A stretch of DNA of 43,824 nt from Rubellimicrobium roseum (GTDB lineage Bacteria; Pseudomonadota; Alphaproteobacteria; Rhodobacterales; Rhodobacteraceae), in NCBI RefSeq assembly GCF_006152145.1, contig NZ_VDFV01000031.1, positions 1-43,824 of the forward strand. The letters run 5' to 3'. Position 1 is the first letter of the stretch, and the number at the start of each line of letters is the position of its first letter. Below, piece after piece: positions 16,518-25,050 of this stretch. A program made the position numbers and the translations under genes. Below the pieces are notes generated by a model, which was not told where the DNA came from, did no database searches, and saw only the letters and a program-made list of their open reading frames with translations.

Positions 16518-17543
16518 TCAAAGGGGTGGCGGCTCCATGCTGGGGCCCGGCTCAAAGCCCATGGGCCAGATGAGACGGCCGGGCTTGAGGCCCGCCGGGC
16601 TGGCGAGCACATCCACCACGGAACGGCCCAGGGCGCGGCCGAGCTCGCCCAGGTCGAGCCGGAAGCAGGCGAGGCTCGGCGACAGGAAGCCGAGCTGCGG
16701 GTTCTGGCGGAAGCCCACGACCGACAGGTCCGCGCCGGGCCGAAGGCCCGCCCGCTCCAGCGTGCTGTAAAGGCCGATCGCCATCATCTCGTGTCCGAGC
16801 ATGACCGCCGTCGGCCGCGGGTCCATGGCCAGGATCGCCTGCGCGACCTCGACGCCGCCGTTCTCGCTCGCGCTCGTGCGGAGCACCAGCGCGGGGTCGT
16901 CGGGCAGGCCGAGCGCGGCCACCGCGGCGCGATAGCCTCGGAGGTAGAGGTGGGCGAGGTTGGCGTCGCCCTGTGGCACGGCAACGGCGATCCGTCGATG
17001 ACCCAGCGCGGCGAGCCGCTCCACCGACTCGCGCGCGACCGTCTCGAAGTCGAGGTCGATCCAGGCGTAGTCGCCCGGCGTCTCGCTTCGGCCAAGGGCA
17101 ACAAACGGCGTGTCGCTCCCCGCGAGGTAGGCGATGCGGGCATCCTGCCTCCGGGTAGCGCTGATGATCAGGGCATCCACGGCGCGACGGGCCACCTGGC
17201 GCTCCAAGAAGGCGATGGGGTCGTCGGCCGAGTGGCAGGGCAGAATGACGAGGTCGAGGCCTGCAACCGCTAGCTCTTCCTGCAGCGCGTCCACCAGCCA
17301 CATGAAAAAGCTATCGCCGCCGAGAGTGCTGGGGTTGCCGGTCTCCATGACGAGGCCCACGGTGCTGGTGCGGCCGTGGCGCAGCGCCCGGCCAGACTGG
17401 TTCGGACGGTATCCCATCTCCCGCGCGGCATTGAGAACGCGGTCCCGCGTGGCGGGGTTGACGTCGGGCCGCCCGTTGAGAGCGCGCGACACCGTGCCGA
17501 TCGACAGCTCCAACCGCCGCGCCAGCGCCCGGATCCCGCTCAT
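16518..17543 (-). CDS. LacI-family transcriptional regulator (first)
   Basis: A 341-residue repressor. The N-terminal HTH reads MSGIRALARRLELSIGTVSRALNGRPDVNPATRDRVLNAAREMGYRPN. The periplasmic-binding-like effector domain follows, with GLVMETGNPSTLGGDSFFMWLVDALQEELA, LGHRRIAVAVPQGDANLAHLYLRGYRAAV and PTAVMLGHEMMAIGLYSTLERAGLRPGADLSVVGF. ATG 17543 has a strong ribosome-binding site (GAGGAGGAGAG); the upstream open frame is not coding. It is divergent from the dehydrogenase/isomerase pair, with a palindromic site between them, so it probably represses that pair in response to a sugar. Confidence 0.92.
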   Translation of the reverse strand: MSGIRALARRLELSIGTVSRALNGRPDVNPATRDRVLNAAREMGYRPNQSGRALRHGRTSTVGLVMETGNPSTLGGDSFFMWLVDALQEELAVAGLDLVILPCHSADDPIAFLERQVARRAVDALIISATRRQDARIAYLAGSDTPFVALGRSETPGDYAWIDLDFETVARESVERLAALGHRRIAVAVPQGDANLAHLYLRGYRAAVAALGLPDDPALVLRTSASENGGVEVAQAILAMDPRPTAVMLGHEMMAIGLYSTLERAGLRPGADLSVVGFRQNPQLGFLSPSLACFRLDLGELGRALGRSVVDVLASPAGLKPGRLIWPMGFEPGPSMEPPPL

Positions 17544-17610
17544 CCGCTCTCCTCCTCGGCTGATCCCTTCGAAGATGTTTGACAGCAAGCGCGGCCGAGC
17601 GGTAGCGTCG

Positions 17611-17620
17611 GAAACGTTTA
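17611..17620. promoter_or_regulatory. LacI-type operator candidate
   Basis: GAAACGTTTA contains the perfect 8-bp palindrome AAACGTTT (17612-17619) with a central CG, as in most LacI-family operators. It lies in the 160-bp gap between the divergent LacI gene (start 17543) and the dehydrogenase gene (start 17704), where the local repressor would be expected to bind. Confidence 0.6.
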
Positions 17621-17703
17621 CGGTGGTGGTCCGGAGGAGCGGACGCCCCGGCTGGAGGAGAGGGCGTCCCGCTCCGAACGAGGGCGCCCACCGGGAGGAA
17701 AAG

Positions 17704-18750
17704 ATGCTGCGTGCCGTGATGGCCGGCTGCGGAGCCATGTCCAACGGATGGCTTCGGGCGATCCGCGAGACACCCGCCTTGGCGGCCGAGGTGGAGGTCG
17801 TGGGCCTCGTGGACCTCGACGAAAGCGTGGCCCGGGCGCGGGGGGCGGAGCACGGGCTCGACGTGCCTGTCGGTGCCGACCTCGGGGCGATGATCGACAT
17901 GGTCCGGCCCGATGCCGTGTTCGATCTCGTGGTCCCCCCCGCCCGCGCGGGCGTCGTGGAGCTGGCGCTGGCCCGCGGCTGCCACGTCCTGTCCGAGAAG
18001 CCGCTCGCCACGTCGATGGAGGAGGCGCGCCGTCTCCTCGCCGCGGCCGAACGGGCGGGGCGCATCCATGGGGTGGTACAGAACCGCCGTCACCTGCCCG
18101 GCATCCGGCGGGTGCGTGCGCTCTTGGCCTCGGGCGCGTTGGGCGAGCTCACGGCGATTCACTCGGACTTCTTCATAGGCGCCCACTTCGGAGGGTTCCG
18201 GGAGGAGATGGACCATGTCCTCCTCCTCGACATGGCGATCCACACCTTCGACCAGGCGCGATTCCTCAGCGGGCTCGACGCGGCGCGGGTCTACTGCAGG
18301 GAGACCAACCCGCAGGGATCGTGGTACCGGCACGGCGCGGCCGCCGAAGCGCTGTTCGACATGGAGCGGGGCGTCGCCTTCACCTATCGCGGCTCGTGGG
18401 TGGCCGAGGGGGCCAACACCGCCTGGGAAGCGTCCTGGCGGATCGTCGGCACGCGCGGGACCGTGCTCTGGGATGGAAACGAGGGCATCGAGGCGCATCG
18501 CGTCGCCGGCGGGGAGGGGTTCTTCCGTCCGCTGGAGGAGGTCCCCGTGCCCGAGACCGATCTTCCTGCCGAAGGTCATGCGGGGGTGATCCTCGACTTT
18601 GCCCGGGCGCTGCGCGAGGGGCGCCGTCCCCTTACCGACGCCCGCGACAACATCCGTTCCTTGGCGATGGTTTTCGGCGCGATCCGGAGCGCCGAGGCCG
18701 GGGCCCCCATGCCCGTAGAGGGCACCGACCTCGAAAGGACCACCGCATGA
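17704..18750 (+). CDS. Gfo/Idh/MocA-family NAD(P)-dependent sugar dehydrogenase
   Basis: A 348-residue oxidoreductase. The N-terminal Rossmann domain starts VMAGCGAMSNGWLRAI (GxGxxxx nucleotide-binding turn) and includes EVVGLVDLD. CHVLSEKPLATSMEEARRLLAAAERAG carries the conserved EKP motif; its Lys is the catalytic residue of the family. The C-terminal alpha/beta domain includes MAIHTFDQARFLSGLD. Members oxidise a sugar or inositol hydroxyl with NAD(P). A clear ribosome-binding site (GGGAGGA) precedes ATG 17704. The next gene overlaps by 4 bp (ATGA), linking it to a sugar isomerase/epimerase. The substrate is unknown but may be L-arabinose-derived given the GH127 gene nearby. Confidence 0.9.
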   Translation: MLRAVMAGCGAMSNGWLRAIRETPALAAEVEVVGLVDLDESVARARGAEHGLDVPVGADLGAMIDMVRPDAVFDLVVPPARAGVVELALARGCHVLSEKPLATSMEEARRLLAAAERAGRIHGVVQNRRHLPGIRRVRALLASGALGELTAIHSDFFIGAHFGGFREEMDHVLLLDMAIHTFDQARFLSGLDAARVYCRETNPQGSWYRHGAAAEALFDMERGVAFTYRGSWVAEGANTAWEASWRIVGTRGTVLWDGNEGIEAHRVAGGEGFFRPLEEVPVPETDLPAEGHAGVILDFARALREGRRPLTDARDNIRSLAMVFGAIRSAEAGAPMPVEGTDLERTTA

Positions 18751-19685
18751 GCGACCCCGCCAAGAGCATCCGCATCGGCACGATGGTCTCCGCCTCGGGC
18801 GGCGAGGCAGCGGACCGGATCGCGCAGATCGCCCATCTGGGCTTCGAGAGCTTCGAGCCCTTCTTCTGGCAGACCACGAACGGCCAGGACCTGGCGGAGC
18901 TGGGAAGGCGCTGCCGAGACGCCGTCGGCGACCGCGATATCACGATCTCGACCCTGGGGATGTTTGGCAACCCGCTGGAGGACCAGCCCCTCGACCGTGA
19001 CACGCTCCAGGGCTGGAAGGACTGCATCGACAGCGCCCACCACTTCGGAGCGACCTGCGTGGCGGGCTTCACCGGCCGCGTCCGGGGCAAGCCGCTGCCG
19101 GAAAGCTTGCCGCGGTACCGCGAGGTCTGGTCGGAGCTCGGGCGGCGGGCGGCGGACAAGGGCGTGCGCATCGCCTTCGAGAACTGCGCGATGGACGGCA
19201 ACTGGCAGACGGGCGACTGGAACATCGCCCACAATCCCGACGCCTGGGAGCTCCTGTTCAACGAGACGCCCGAGGAGCACTTCGGGCTCGAATGGGAGCC
19301 CTGCCACCAGCTCGTCTACCTGATCGATCCCTTGCCCCAGATCCGCAAATGGGCGGACCGGATCTTCCACGTCCACGGCAAGGACGCGACCGTGCGCTGG
19401 GATGTGATCCGGGAGCACGGCATCTTCGGCAAGCTGCCCTTCGTGTTCATGCGGACGCCGGGCTTCGGCGACTCGAACTGGAGCGACATCATCAGCGAGC
19501 TGCGGCTCGCCGGGTGGTCGGGATCCATCGACATCGAGGGCTGGCACGACCCGGTCTACCGCGGGGAACTGGAGATGACCGGGCAGGTCCGGGCGCTTCG
19601 CCATCTCAAGGAGGCCCGGGGGGGCGACTTCGTCGCCGAGGACGGCTCCTATGGCGGCGGCGACCCGTCGCTCCTGGACGGCTAG
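18747..19685 (+). CDS. Sugar phosphate isomerase/epimerase (xylose-isomerase-like TIM barrel)
   Basis: A 312-residue TIM-barrel protein of the AP-endonuclease 2/IolE-like family. Likely metal ligands are E145 (RIAFENC), E184 and H187 (EWEPCH), H208/H210 (IFHVHGKD) and E264 (DIEGWHD). Such enzymes isomerise, epimerise or dehydrate keto sugars using a divalent metal. It is translationally coupled to the Gfo/Idh/MocA dehydrogenase, a common pairing in which one enzyme makes a keto sugar and the other rearranges it. No signal peptide, so cytoplasmic. Confidence 0.88.
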   Translation: MSDPAKSIRIGTMVSASGGEAADRIAQIAHLGFESFEPFFWQTTNGQDLAELGRRCRDAVGDRDITISTLGMFGNPLEDQPLDRDTLQGWKDCIDSAHHFGATCVAGFTGRVRGKPLPESLPRYREVWSELGRRAADKGVRIAFENCAMDGNWQTGDWNIAHNPDAWELLFNETPEEHFGLEWEPCHQLVYLIDPLPQIRKWADRIFHVHGKDATVRWDVIREHGIFGKLPFVFMRTPGFGDSNWSDIISELRLAGWSGSIDIEGWHDPVYRGELEMTGQVRALRHLKEARGGDFVAEDGSYGGGDPSLLDG

Positions 19686-19717
19686 AGGCAGCTTCCAGCA
19701 TGCCGCTCGATCTTGGC

Positions 19718-19764
19718 TTGACAGGTGTCGAGAAAGCGGTTTCCCTGCATGAGAAATCGCTTTC
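19718..19764 (+). promoter_or_regulatory. Promoter with two tandem LacI-type operators
   Basis: A consensus -35 box TTGACA lies at 19718-19723. Immediately downstream are two similar GAAA-N4-TTTC dyads: GAAAGCGGTTTC at 19732-19743 and GAAATCGCTTTC at 19753-19764. Their centres are 21 bp apart, two helical turns, so two repressor dimers would bind the same DNA face. Both cover the region where the -10 box and start site should be. They lie just before the second LacI gene, suggesting autorepression of the GH127 transport operon. Confidence 0.72.
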
Positions 19765-19777
19765 CCAAGGGGCCGCG

Positions 19778-20785
19778 ATGCTTGTCGGAGACCGCATCCG
19801 CCTGTCAGACGTGGCTCGCGCCGCCGGGGTGAGCCTCGCCACCGCGTCCAAGGCGCTGAATGGTTCCGGCCGGATGACGGCCGAAACGCGCGAGCGGGTG
19901 CGGCAGGCCGCCGAGGCGATGGGCTTCCGTCCCAATGCGATGGCCCGGGCGCTGAGCAGCCAGCGCAGCTTCACCGTCGGGCTCCTGACCAACGACGGCT
20001 ACGGCCGGTTCAGCATGCCCGTCATGGCCGGGGTGGCCGAGGCGCTGGTGGACCAGGGGGTCTCGGTCTTCATGTGCGGGATCGAGGACGACGCCGCGCT
20101 TGGCCGGCTGCACGTCGAGGCGATGCTCGACAAGCAGGTGGACGGGATCATCTGCAGCGGCAAGCGCATCGACCGCCGGCTGCCGGTCGACCTGTCGGAC
20201 CTGCCCGTCCCGGTTGTCTATGTCTTCACGGATGCGCCGGAGGGCGCGGTGTCGCTGGTTTCGGACGACGCGCAGGGGGCCCGCGAAGCGGCCGAGTGGC
20301 TGGCCGGGCTCGGCCGCCGACGACTGGCCCACGTGACGGGGCCGGCAAGCTTCGCCTCGGCGCGCGAAAGGGCGCGGGTATTCCGCGAGGTGACCGGCCC
20401 AGATTCGACCGTGCTGCACGGCGCCTGGAGCGAGGCTTGGGGGCACGAGGCGGTGGCCCGCCTCTGGGATGGGTCGGCGCCGCCGCCCGACGGCCTCTTC
20501 TGCGGCAACGACCAGATCGCCCGCGGCGCTGTGGACGCCCTGCGCGAACGGGGGGTGGCCGTGCCTGGCGATGTGTCGGTCGTGGGCTTCGACAACTGGG
20601 AGATCGTGGCCGCCGCCACGCGTCCCCCGCTGACCAGCATCGACATGAACCTCAAGGATCTGGGGCGGGAGGCGGGCCGCCTGATGCTCGCCCTGTCCGA
20701 AGGTCGGGCCGTGGAGCCGGGCGTCCGGCGGCAGCCCTGCCGGCTCGTGGTCCGCCAGTCCTGCGGAGGAGGATCGGCACGCTGA
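19778..20785 (+). CDS. LacI-family transcriptional regulator (second)
   Basis: A 335-residue repressor. HTH: IRLSDVARAAGVSLATASKALNGSGRMTAETRERVRQAAEAMGFRPNAMARAL, the last part being the hinge helix. The effector domain includes VGLLTNDGYGRFSMPVMAGVAEALVDQGVSVF and DGLFCGNDQIARGAVDALRERGVAVPGDVSVVGFDNWEIVAAATRPPLTSID, characteristic of sugar-binding LacI proteins. ATG 19778 was preferred to ATG 19700 because the two operators lie between them. It is the first gene of the rightward operon with the second importer and GH127, which it likely controls. Confidence 0.92.
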   Translation: MLVGDRIRLSDVARAAGVSLATASKALNGSGRMTAETRERVRQAAEAMGFRPNAMARALSSQRSFTVGLLTNDGYGRFSMPVMAGVAEALVDQGVSVFMCGIEDDAALGRLHVEAMLDKQVDGIICSGKRIDRRLPVDLSDLPVPVVYVFTDAPEGAVSLVSDDAQGAREAAEWLAGLGRRRLAHVTGPASFASARERARVFREVTGPDSTVLHGAWSEAWGHEAVARLWDGSAPPPDGLFCGNDQIARGAVDALRERGVAVPGDVSVVGFDNWEIVAAATRPPLTSIDMNLKDLGREAGRLMLALSEGRAVEPGVRRQPCRLVVRQSCGGGSAR

Positions 20786-20790
20786 AGGTC

Positions 20791-20808
20791 CGGGCGCCCC
20801 GGCGCCCG
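20791..20808 (+). terminator. Hairpin between lacI and binding-protein gene
   Basis: CGGGCGCC-CC-GGCGCCCG is a perfect 8-bp inverted repeat (effective 4-base loop) just after the LacI stop at 20785. No T-run follows, so it is not a textbook terminator. It may partly terminate transcription or protect mRNA ends, letting repressor and transporter levels differ. Confidence 0.5.
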
Positions 20809-20924
20809 GGCGACCTGACGAGATGCCCAGCGGGGGCATGCTGCCACCGCCGGAACCTGCCGAAGGGAGCCAACAAGTCTCCCACGGCCTGAATCGCGGC
20901 CCCGGCCGCACCAGGGAGGACCCG

Positions 20925-22157
20925 ATGAAGCTTTCCACCATCCGACTTTGGGCCGGCACGGCGATCGCCGGCATGGCCCTGTCTGGCGCCGCCCTGGCGC
21001 AGGAACCCGTCACGCTCGTCATCTGGTCGATCGACGGCGCCCAAGGGCGGCCCGGCCCGACCGACACCTTCTCGCGCGAGTTCGACGAGATGAACGACGA
21101 CATCGTCGTCGAGTACCGCGCGCTGCAGTTCGACGAGATCGTCAACGAGACTCTGCGGGCCTACGCCTCGGGCAACGCGCCCGACATCGTGAGCTTCGAC
21201 AATCCCGACTTTGCGCTGTTCTCGTCGCGCGGCGCGATGCTCGACATCACCGACATGGTGGCCGAGTCCGATGCCATCGACCCTGAAAACTACTTCGAGG
21301 GGCCGCTCAACTCGGTCATGTGGGAGGGCCGCATGTACGGCATCCCCAAGTACACCGACACCATCGGCGTCTTCTACAACAAGGACCTGCTCGAGGCCGC
21401 GGGGGTCGAGCCGCCCCGCACCTGGGCCGAGTTCGAAGCTGCGGCCGAGAAGCTCACCGATCCGGCGGCCGGCGTCTACGGCGCCACCTTCTCCGCGCGC
21501 GGCAACGAGGAGGGGACGTTCCAGTTCCTGCCCGTGATCCAGATGTCGGGGGGCGACTACTCCAACGTGAACACGCCCGGCGCGCAGGAGGCGCTGGCGC
21601 GCATGAAGCGGATGATCGACAACGGCTGGGCCAGCCAGGACGTCCTCACGCTGGGGCAGTACGACTCCACGGGCACGTTCAATTCGGGCAACGCCGCCAT
21701 GGCGATCTCGGGCCCCTGGGAGCTCGACCGGATGTCGGAGGACGCGCAGTTCGAGTGGGGGGTGACGCTGCTGCCCACCTTCGAGGAGGGCGGCGCGCGT
21801 TCCTCGGCCCTGGGCGGCTTCAACCTCGGGATCATGTCCACCACCGAGCATCCGGAGGAGGCGTTCCGCGCGCTCGAGTACTTCGCCGAGCAGGACGACC
21901 GCCTGTTCCCCGAGTTCAACTACCTGCCGGCGCGCAACGACATCGAGCTGCCCTCGTCGGGCAACCCCGCTATCGACGAGGCGCTGGCGGTCTTCCAGGA
22001 GCAGCTCCAGTACGCCCAGCCGCGGGGACCGCACCCTGACTGGCAGCAGATCTCCAAGGCCATCTACGACGCCATGCAGGCGGCCCTGACGGGCCAGGCC
22101 GAGCCCGAGGCCGCGCTCGCTCAGGCGCAGGCCACCATCGACGGCGTCGTCAACTAG
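20925..22157 (+). CDS. CUT1-type ABC transporter, substrate-binding protein (GH127 operon)
   Basis: A 410-residue binding protein with a signal peptide (MKLSTIRLWAGTAIAGMALSGAALAQ). Landmarks: VTLVIWSIDGAQGRPGPTDTFSREFDEMNDDIVVEYRALQFDEIVNETLRAYASGNAPDIVSFDN, MYGIPKYTDTIGVFYNKDLLEAAGVEPPRTWAEFEAAAEKL and a C-terminal QAQATIDGVVN. The MalE-like fold binds oligosaccharides in the periplasm. ATG 20925 follows a strong ribosome-binding site (AGGGAGGA) and gives the right signal-peptide length; an in-frame ATG at 20823 does not. Its place with GH127 suggests an arabinofuranosyl-containing ligand. Confidence 0.92.
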   Translation: MKLSTIRLWAGTAIAGMALSGAALAQEPVTLVIWSIDGAQGRPGPTDTFSREFDEMNDDIVVEYRALQFDEIVNETLRAYASGNAPDIVSFDNPDFALFSSRGAMLDITDMVAESDAIDPENYFEGPLNSVMWEGRMYGIPKYTDTIGVFYNKDLLEAAGVEPPRTWAEFEAAAEKLTDPAAGVYGATFSARGNEEGTFQFLPVIQMSGGDYSNVNTPGAQEALARMKRMIDNGWASQDVLTLGQYDSTGTFNSGNAAMAISGPWELDRMSEDAQFEWGVTLLPTFEEGGARSSALGGFNLGIMSTTEHPEEAFRALEYFAEQDDRLFPEFNYLPARNDIELPSSGNPAIDEALAVFQEQLQYAQPRGPHPDWQQISKAIYDAMQAALTGQAEPEAALAQAQATIDGVVN

Positions 22158-22182
22158 GTCCTTCGCATCCCCGATGAACGGC

Positions 22183-22202
22183 ACCGGCCCCCGCGGGCCG
22201 GT
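22183..22202 (+). terminator. Stem-loop between binding-protein and permease genes
   Basis: ACCGGCCC-CCGC-GGGCCGGT is a perfect 8-bp stem with a 4-base loop, placed between the binding-protein stop (22157) and the permease start (22231). Hairpins at this spot in sugar-transporter operons commonly lower downstream expression or stabilise the upstream mRNA, giving excess binding protein over permease. No T-run follows. Confidence 0.6.
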
Positions 22203-22230
22203 CCCTCCACCCTCTGAAGGGAGGCGCGCC

Positions 22231-23133
22231 ATGCGTCGCATCGTTTCAAGCCTCGTGGACGGCAGAGGCTTCGACATTCTCCTCGTGGGGGTGACGATGC
22301 TCTTCCTCCTCGTGATGGCGGGCCTGCCGCTCGTCTACAACGTCCTGATGAGCTTCCAGCAGGTGGACATGTTCACCCTGGGCGCCTGGGTCAGGCCCTG
22401 GGCGGGCTGGGACAACTACCGCGCGGTCCTCTCGCAGCCCGAGTTCCCCCTGGTGATGCGCAACACGGCCGTCTTCGTCTTCGGCTCGATCGCGGGGCAG
22501 TTCGTGCTGGGCTTCGCCTTCGCGCTGTTCTTCATGCTGCGCTTTCCCTTCGCCGCCACGATCCGCGGCCTGTTCCTCGTGTCCTGGGTCATGCCGGGTC
22601 TCGTGGTCGGCGCGATCTGGAGCTGGATGCTGGCCGGCGACTACGGGGTGGTGAACGCCATCCTGTCCGGGATGGGCCTAGTCGACCGTCCGCTCTTCTG
22701 GAAGTCCGACCCCGGACTCTCGATCTGGGCGGTCACCGTCGCCAACATCTGGCTGGGCCTCGCCTTCAACATGCTGCTCCTGTCGGTGGGGCTCGCGGCG
22801 ATCCCGAGGGACCTCTATGAGGCGGCCGAGCTCGATGGCGCCGGCGCGGCCCAGCGCTTCGCCACGATCACCCTGCCGATGATGCGGTCCACCATCGGGG
22901 CGGTGCTGGCCCTGGGGCTTATCTACACGCTCCAGCAGTTCGACCTTTTCCCGGCGATCACCGAGGGCGGCCCCGCCAACTCCTCCAACGTGGCGCAGTA
23001 CTGGGCTTGGCAGTGGTCCTTCCAGGTGTTCGACTTCGCCAAGGGGGCCACGGTGTCGGTCATGATGCTGGCCTTCGTGCTGGTGGCGGCCGCCGCCTAC
23101 GTCTGGTCCACCCGGAGCGAGGTGCGCGGATGA
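22231..23133 (+). CDS. CUT1-type ABC transporter permease, MalF-like (GH127 operon)
   Basis: A 300-residue permease with about six helices. The EAA loop reads IPRDLYEAAELDGAGAAQRFATITLPMMRSTIGA. Other landmarks are LFLLVMAGLPLVYNVLMSFQQ and ITEGGPANSSNVAQYWAWQWSFQ, the usual late periplasmic loop. The start at ATG 22231 follows GGGAGGCG. It overlaps the second permease by 4 bp (ATGA) and forms the channel with it. Confidence 0.9.
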   Translation: MRRIVSSLVDGRGFDILLVGVTMLFLLVMAGLPLVYNVLMSFQQVDMFTLGAWVRPWAGWDNYRAVLSQPEFPLVMRNTAVFVFGSIAGQFVLGFAFALFFMLRFPFAATIRGLFLVSWVMPGLVVGAIWSWMLAGDYGVVNAILSGMGLVDRPLFWKSDPGLSIWAVTVANIWLGLAFNMLLLSVGLAAIPRDLYEAAELDGAGAAQRFATITLPMMRSTIGAVLALGLIYTLQQFDLFPAITEGGPANSSNVAQYWAWQWSFQVFDFAKGATVSVMMLAFVLVAAAAYVWSTRSEVRG

Positions 23134-23957
23134 CCCGCCTGCGCTTCCCCTGGCTCTTCCTGTCGGTCGCGCTGCTCCTCGCCGCGGCCTACCTCTTCCC
23201 GCTCTACTGGATGTACGTCACGAGCCTGAAGGGCGCGTCCGAGATCTTCGCCAACCCGCCCACCTTCTGGCCCCGCGACCCCGATCCCGCCATCTACCCC
23301 GAGACCTGGATCCGCCGGACGATGCCGGTGTTCCTCTGGAACTCGGTCGTGATCGCCGCGGGCGTGACCGCGCTGACCGTGCTCCTGGGGACGGGCTGCG
23401 CTTATGTCCTCGCGCGGTACCGGTCGGGCTGGATCGACGTGGCGCTGTTCGTGATCCTGATGCTCCAGGTCCTGCCGGCCTCGGTCATGATCACGCCGCT
23501 CTACGTGGGCTTCAACCAGATCGGCCTGCTCGACACGCCGCGGCTCGCGGTGATCCTGGCGGCCGCCGCCAAGGCCGTGCCGTTCTACATCGTCCTCGTC
23601 CGGGCCACCTTCATGAACGTGCCCCGCGAGCTCGAGGAGGCGGCGCTCGTGGACGGCAACTCGCGCTGGGGGGCCTTCTTCTTCATCGTCCTGCCGCTCG
23701 CCCGCAACGGCATCCTGGTGCTCGCCATCCTGACCTTCATGACGGCCTTCGGTGAGTACATCTACTCGCGCTCCATCATCACCGAGCCCCGCTACCAGCC
23801 GGCGAGCGTGGGCCTCTCGGGCTTCCTCGGCCCCAACTCGACCCAGTGGAACGGCATCATGGCCTATTCGGCCATCTACGTGACGCCGATCCTGGTCCTT
23901 TTCGTGATCCTCCAGCGCCGGATCGTCTCCGGCCTCACCGCGGGAGCCCTCAAGTGA
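23130..23957 (+). CDS. CUT1-type ABC transporter permease, MalG-like (GH127 operon)
   Basis: A 275-residue permease with about six helices. Typical MalG features are AYLFPLYWMYVTSLKGASEIFANPPTFWP at the N-terminus and the EAA loop VPRELEEAALVDGNSRWGAFFFIVLPLARNG. Its start overlaps the first permease by 4 bp, and its stop overlaps the GTG start of the ATPase gene (GTGA), so the three genes are tightly coupled. Confidence 0.9.
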   Translation: MTRLRFPWLFLSVALLLAAAYLFPLYWMYVTSLKGASEIFANPPTFWPRDPDPAIYPETWIRRTMPVFLWNSVVIAAGVTALTVLLGTGCAYVLARYRSGWIDVALFVILMLQVLPASVMITPLYVGFNQIGLLDTPRLAVILAAAAKAVPFYIVLVRATFMNVPRELEEAALVDGNSRWGAFFFIVLPLARNGILVLAILTFMTAFGEYIYSRSIITEPRYQPASVGLSGFLGPNSTQWNGIMAYSAIYVTPILVLFVILQRRIVSGLTAGALK

Positions 23958-25018
23958 CGCCCCAGATCGAGATTTCCGGCGTCGACAAGCATTACGGCGC
24001 CTACCACGCGCTCAAGGACATCAACCTGACGATCCCGAAGGGTCGCTTCGTGGCGCTCGTCGGGCCTTCGGGCTGCGGCAAGTCCACGCTCCTGCGGTCC
24101 ATCGCGGGGCTCGAGACGATCAGCTCGGGCACGATGCGCATCGCCGGCGAAAGCATGGCCGGCGTGCCGCCGCGCCGGCGCGACGTGGCGATGGTGTTCC
24201 AATCCTACGCGCTCTACCCGCACATGACGGTGCTGGGGAACCTGACCTACTCGCTCCGCTTCAAGCAGGTCGCCAAGGCCGAGGCGCGCCGGCGCGCCGA
24301 CGAGGTGGCGAGCACCATCGGCCTCACGCAGCTCCTGCATCGCTACCCGCGTGAGCTGTCGGGCGGGCAGCGCCAGCGCGTCGCCATGGGCCGGGCGATC
24401 ATCCGCGAGCCCAAGGCCTTCCTCTTCGACGAGCCGCTCTCGAACCTCGACGCGGCGCTGCGCGTCCACATGCGGATGGAGATCCGCGCCCTCCACGACC
24501 GGCTCAACGCCACCTCGGTCTACGTCACCCACGACCAGATCGAGGCCATGACGATGGCCGACCACGTGGTGGTCATGCGCGACGGCCGGATCGAGCAGCA
24601 GGGCGAGCCGCTCGAGCTCTACGACCGCCCCGCCAACCGCTTCGTCGCAGGCTTCATCGGCTCGCCTGCCATGAACTTCGTCGAGGGAACGGTGGAGCCC
24701 GACGGCGCCTCCGTTCGGCTCGGCCTGCCTGGCGGGCCGGTGCTGCCGCTCGGCCGGCGGGCCGAGCCGGGGCGCCCCGTGACGGTCGGCCTCCGGCCGG
24801 AGCACCTCCGGGTGGACCCCGCGGGCGCCCAGATGCGACTGACCGTCCGAGCCGTCGAGTCGACCGGATCGATGACCTACACGACCACAGAGAGCGAGCC
24901 CGAGCTGATGCTCGTGGCCCAGGGTCGCGGGGGGCTCGGGCCCGGCGACGCGGCTCCGCTCTGCATCGATCCCGGCAACATCCACCTCTTCGACCGCGAG
25001 ACGGGCCTGACCCTCTGA
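23954..25018 (+). CDS. CUT1-type ABC transporter ATPase, MalK/UgpC family (GH127 operon)
   Basis: A 354-residue ATPase read from GTG 23954, which overlaps the permease stop. Walker A GPSGCGKST is at about residues 37-45, the signature ELSGGQRQR at about 134-142, Walker B FLFDEPLSNLD from about 157, and the switch His in YVTHDQIEAMTMADHV. The regulatory C-terminal domain includes FIGSPAMNFVEG and VGLRPEHLRVDP. It closely resembles the ATPase at 15104-16147, so the two importers may be related by descent; they need not share substrates. Confidence 0.92.
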   Translation: MTPQIEISGVDKHYGAYHALKDINLTIPKGRFVALVGPSGCGKSTLLRSIAGLETISSGTMRIAGESMAGVPPRRRDVAMVFQSYALYPHMTVLGNLTYSLRFKQVAKAEARRRADEVASTIGLTQLLHRYPRELSGGQRQRVAMGRAIIREPKAFLFDEPLSNLDAALRVHMRMEIRALHDRLNATSVYVTHDQIEAMTMADHVVVMRDGRIEQQGEPLELYDRPANRFVAGFIGSPAMNFVEGTVEPDGASVRLGLPGGPVLPLGRRAEPGRPVTVGLRPEHLRVDPAGAQMRLTVRAVESTGSMTYTTTESEPELMLVAQGRGGLGPGDAAPLCIDPGNIHLFDRETGLTL

Positions 25019-25050
25019 CCGCGGCCGCGCCCCTGCCTGCGAGGACCCCC

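Noticed and set aside
19700-19777. An earlier start (ATG 19700) for the second LacI regulator
   Set aside because: The extra 26 residues would be encoded across the promoter and both operators, and LacI proteins normally begin close to the HTH, as from ATG 19778.
20823-20924. A longer N-terminus for the second binding protein
   Set aside because: It would bury the signal peptide behind 34 extra residues; the strong ribosome-binding site is before ATG 20925.
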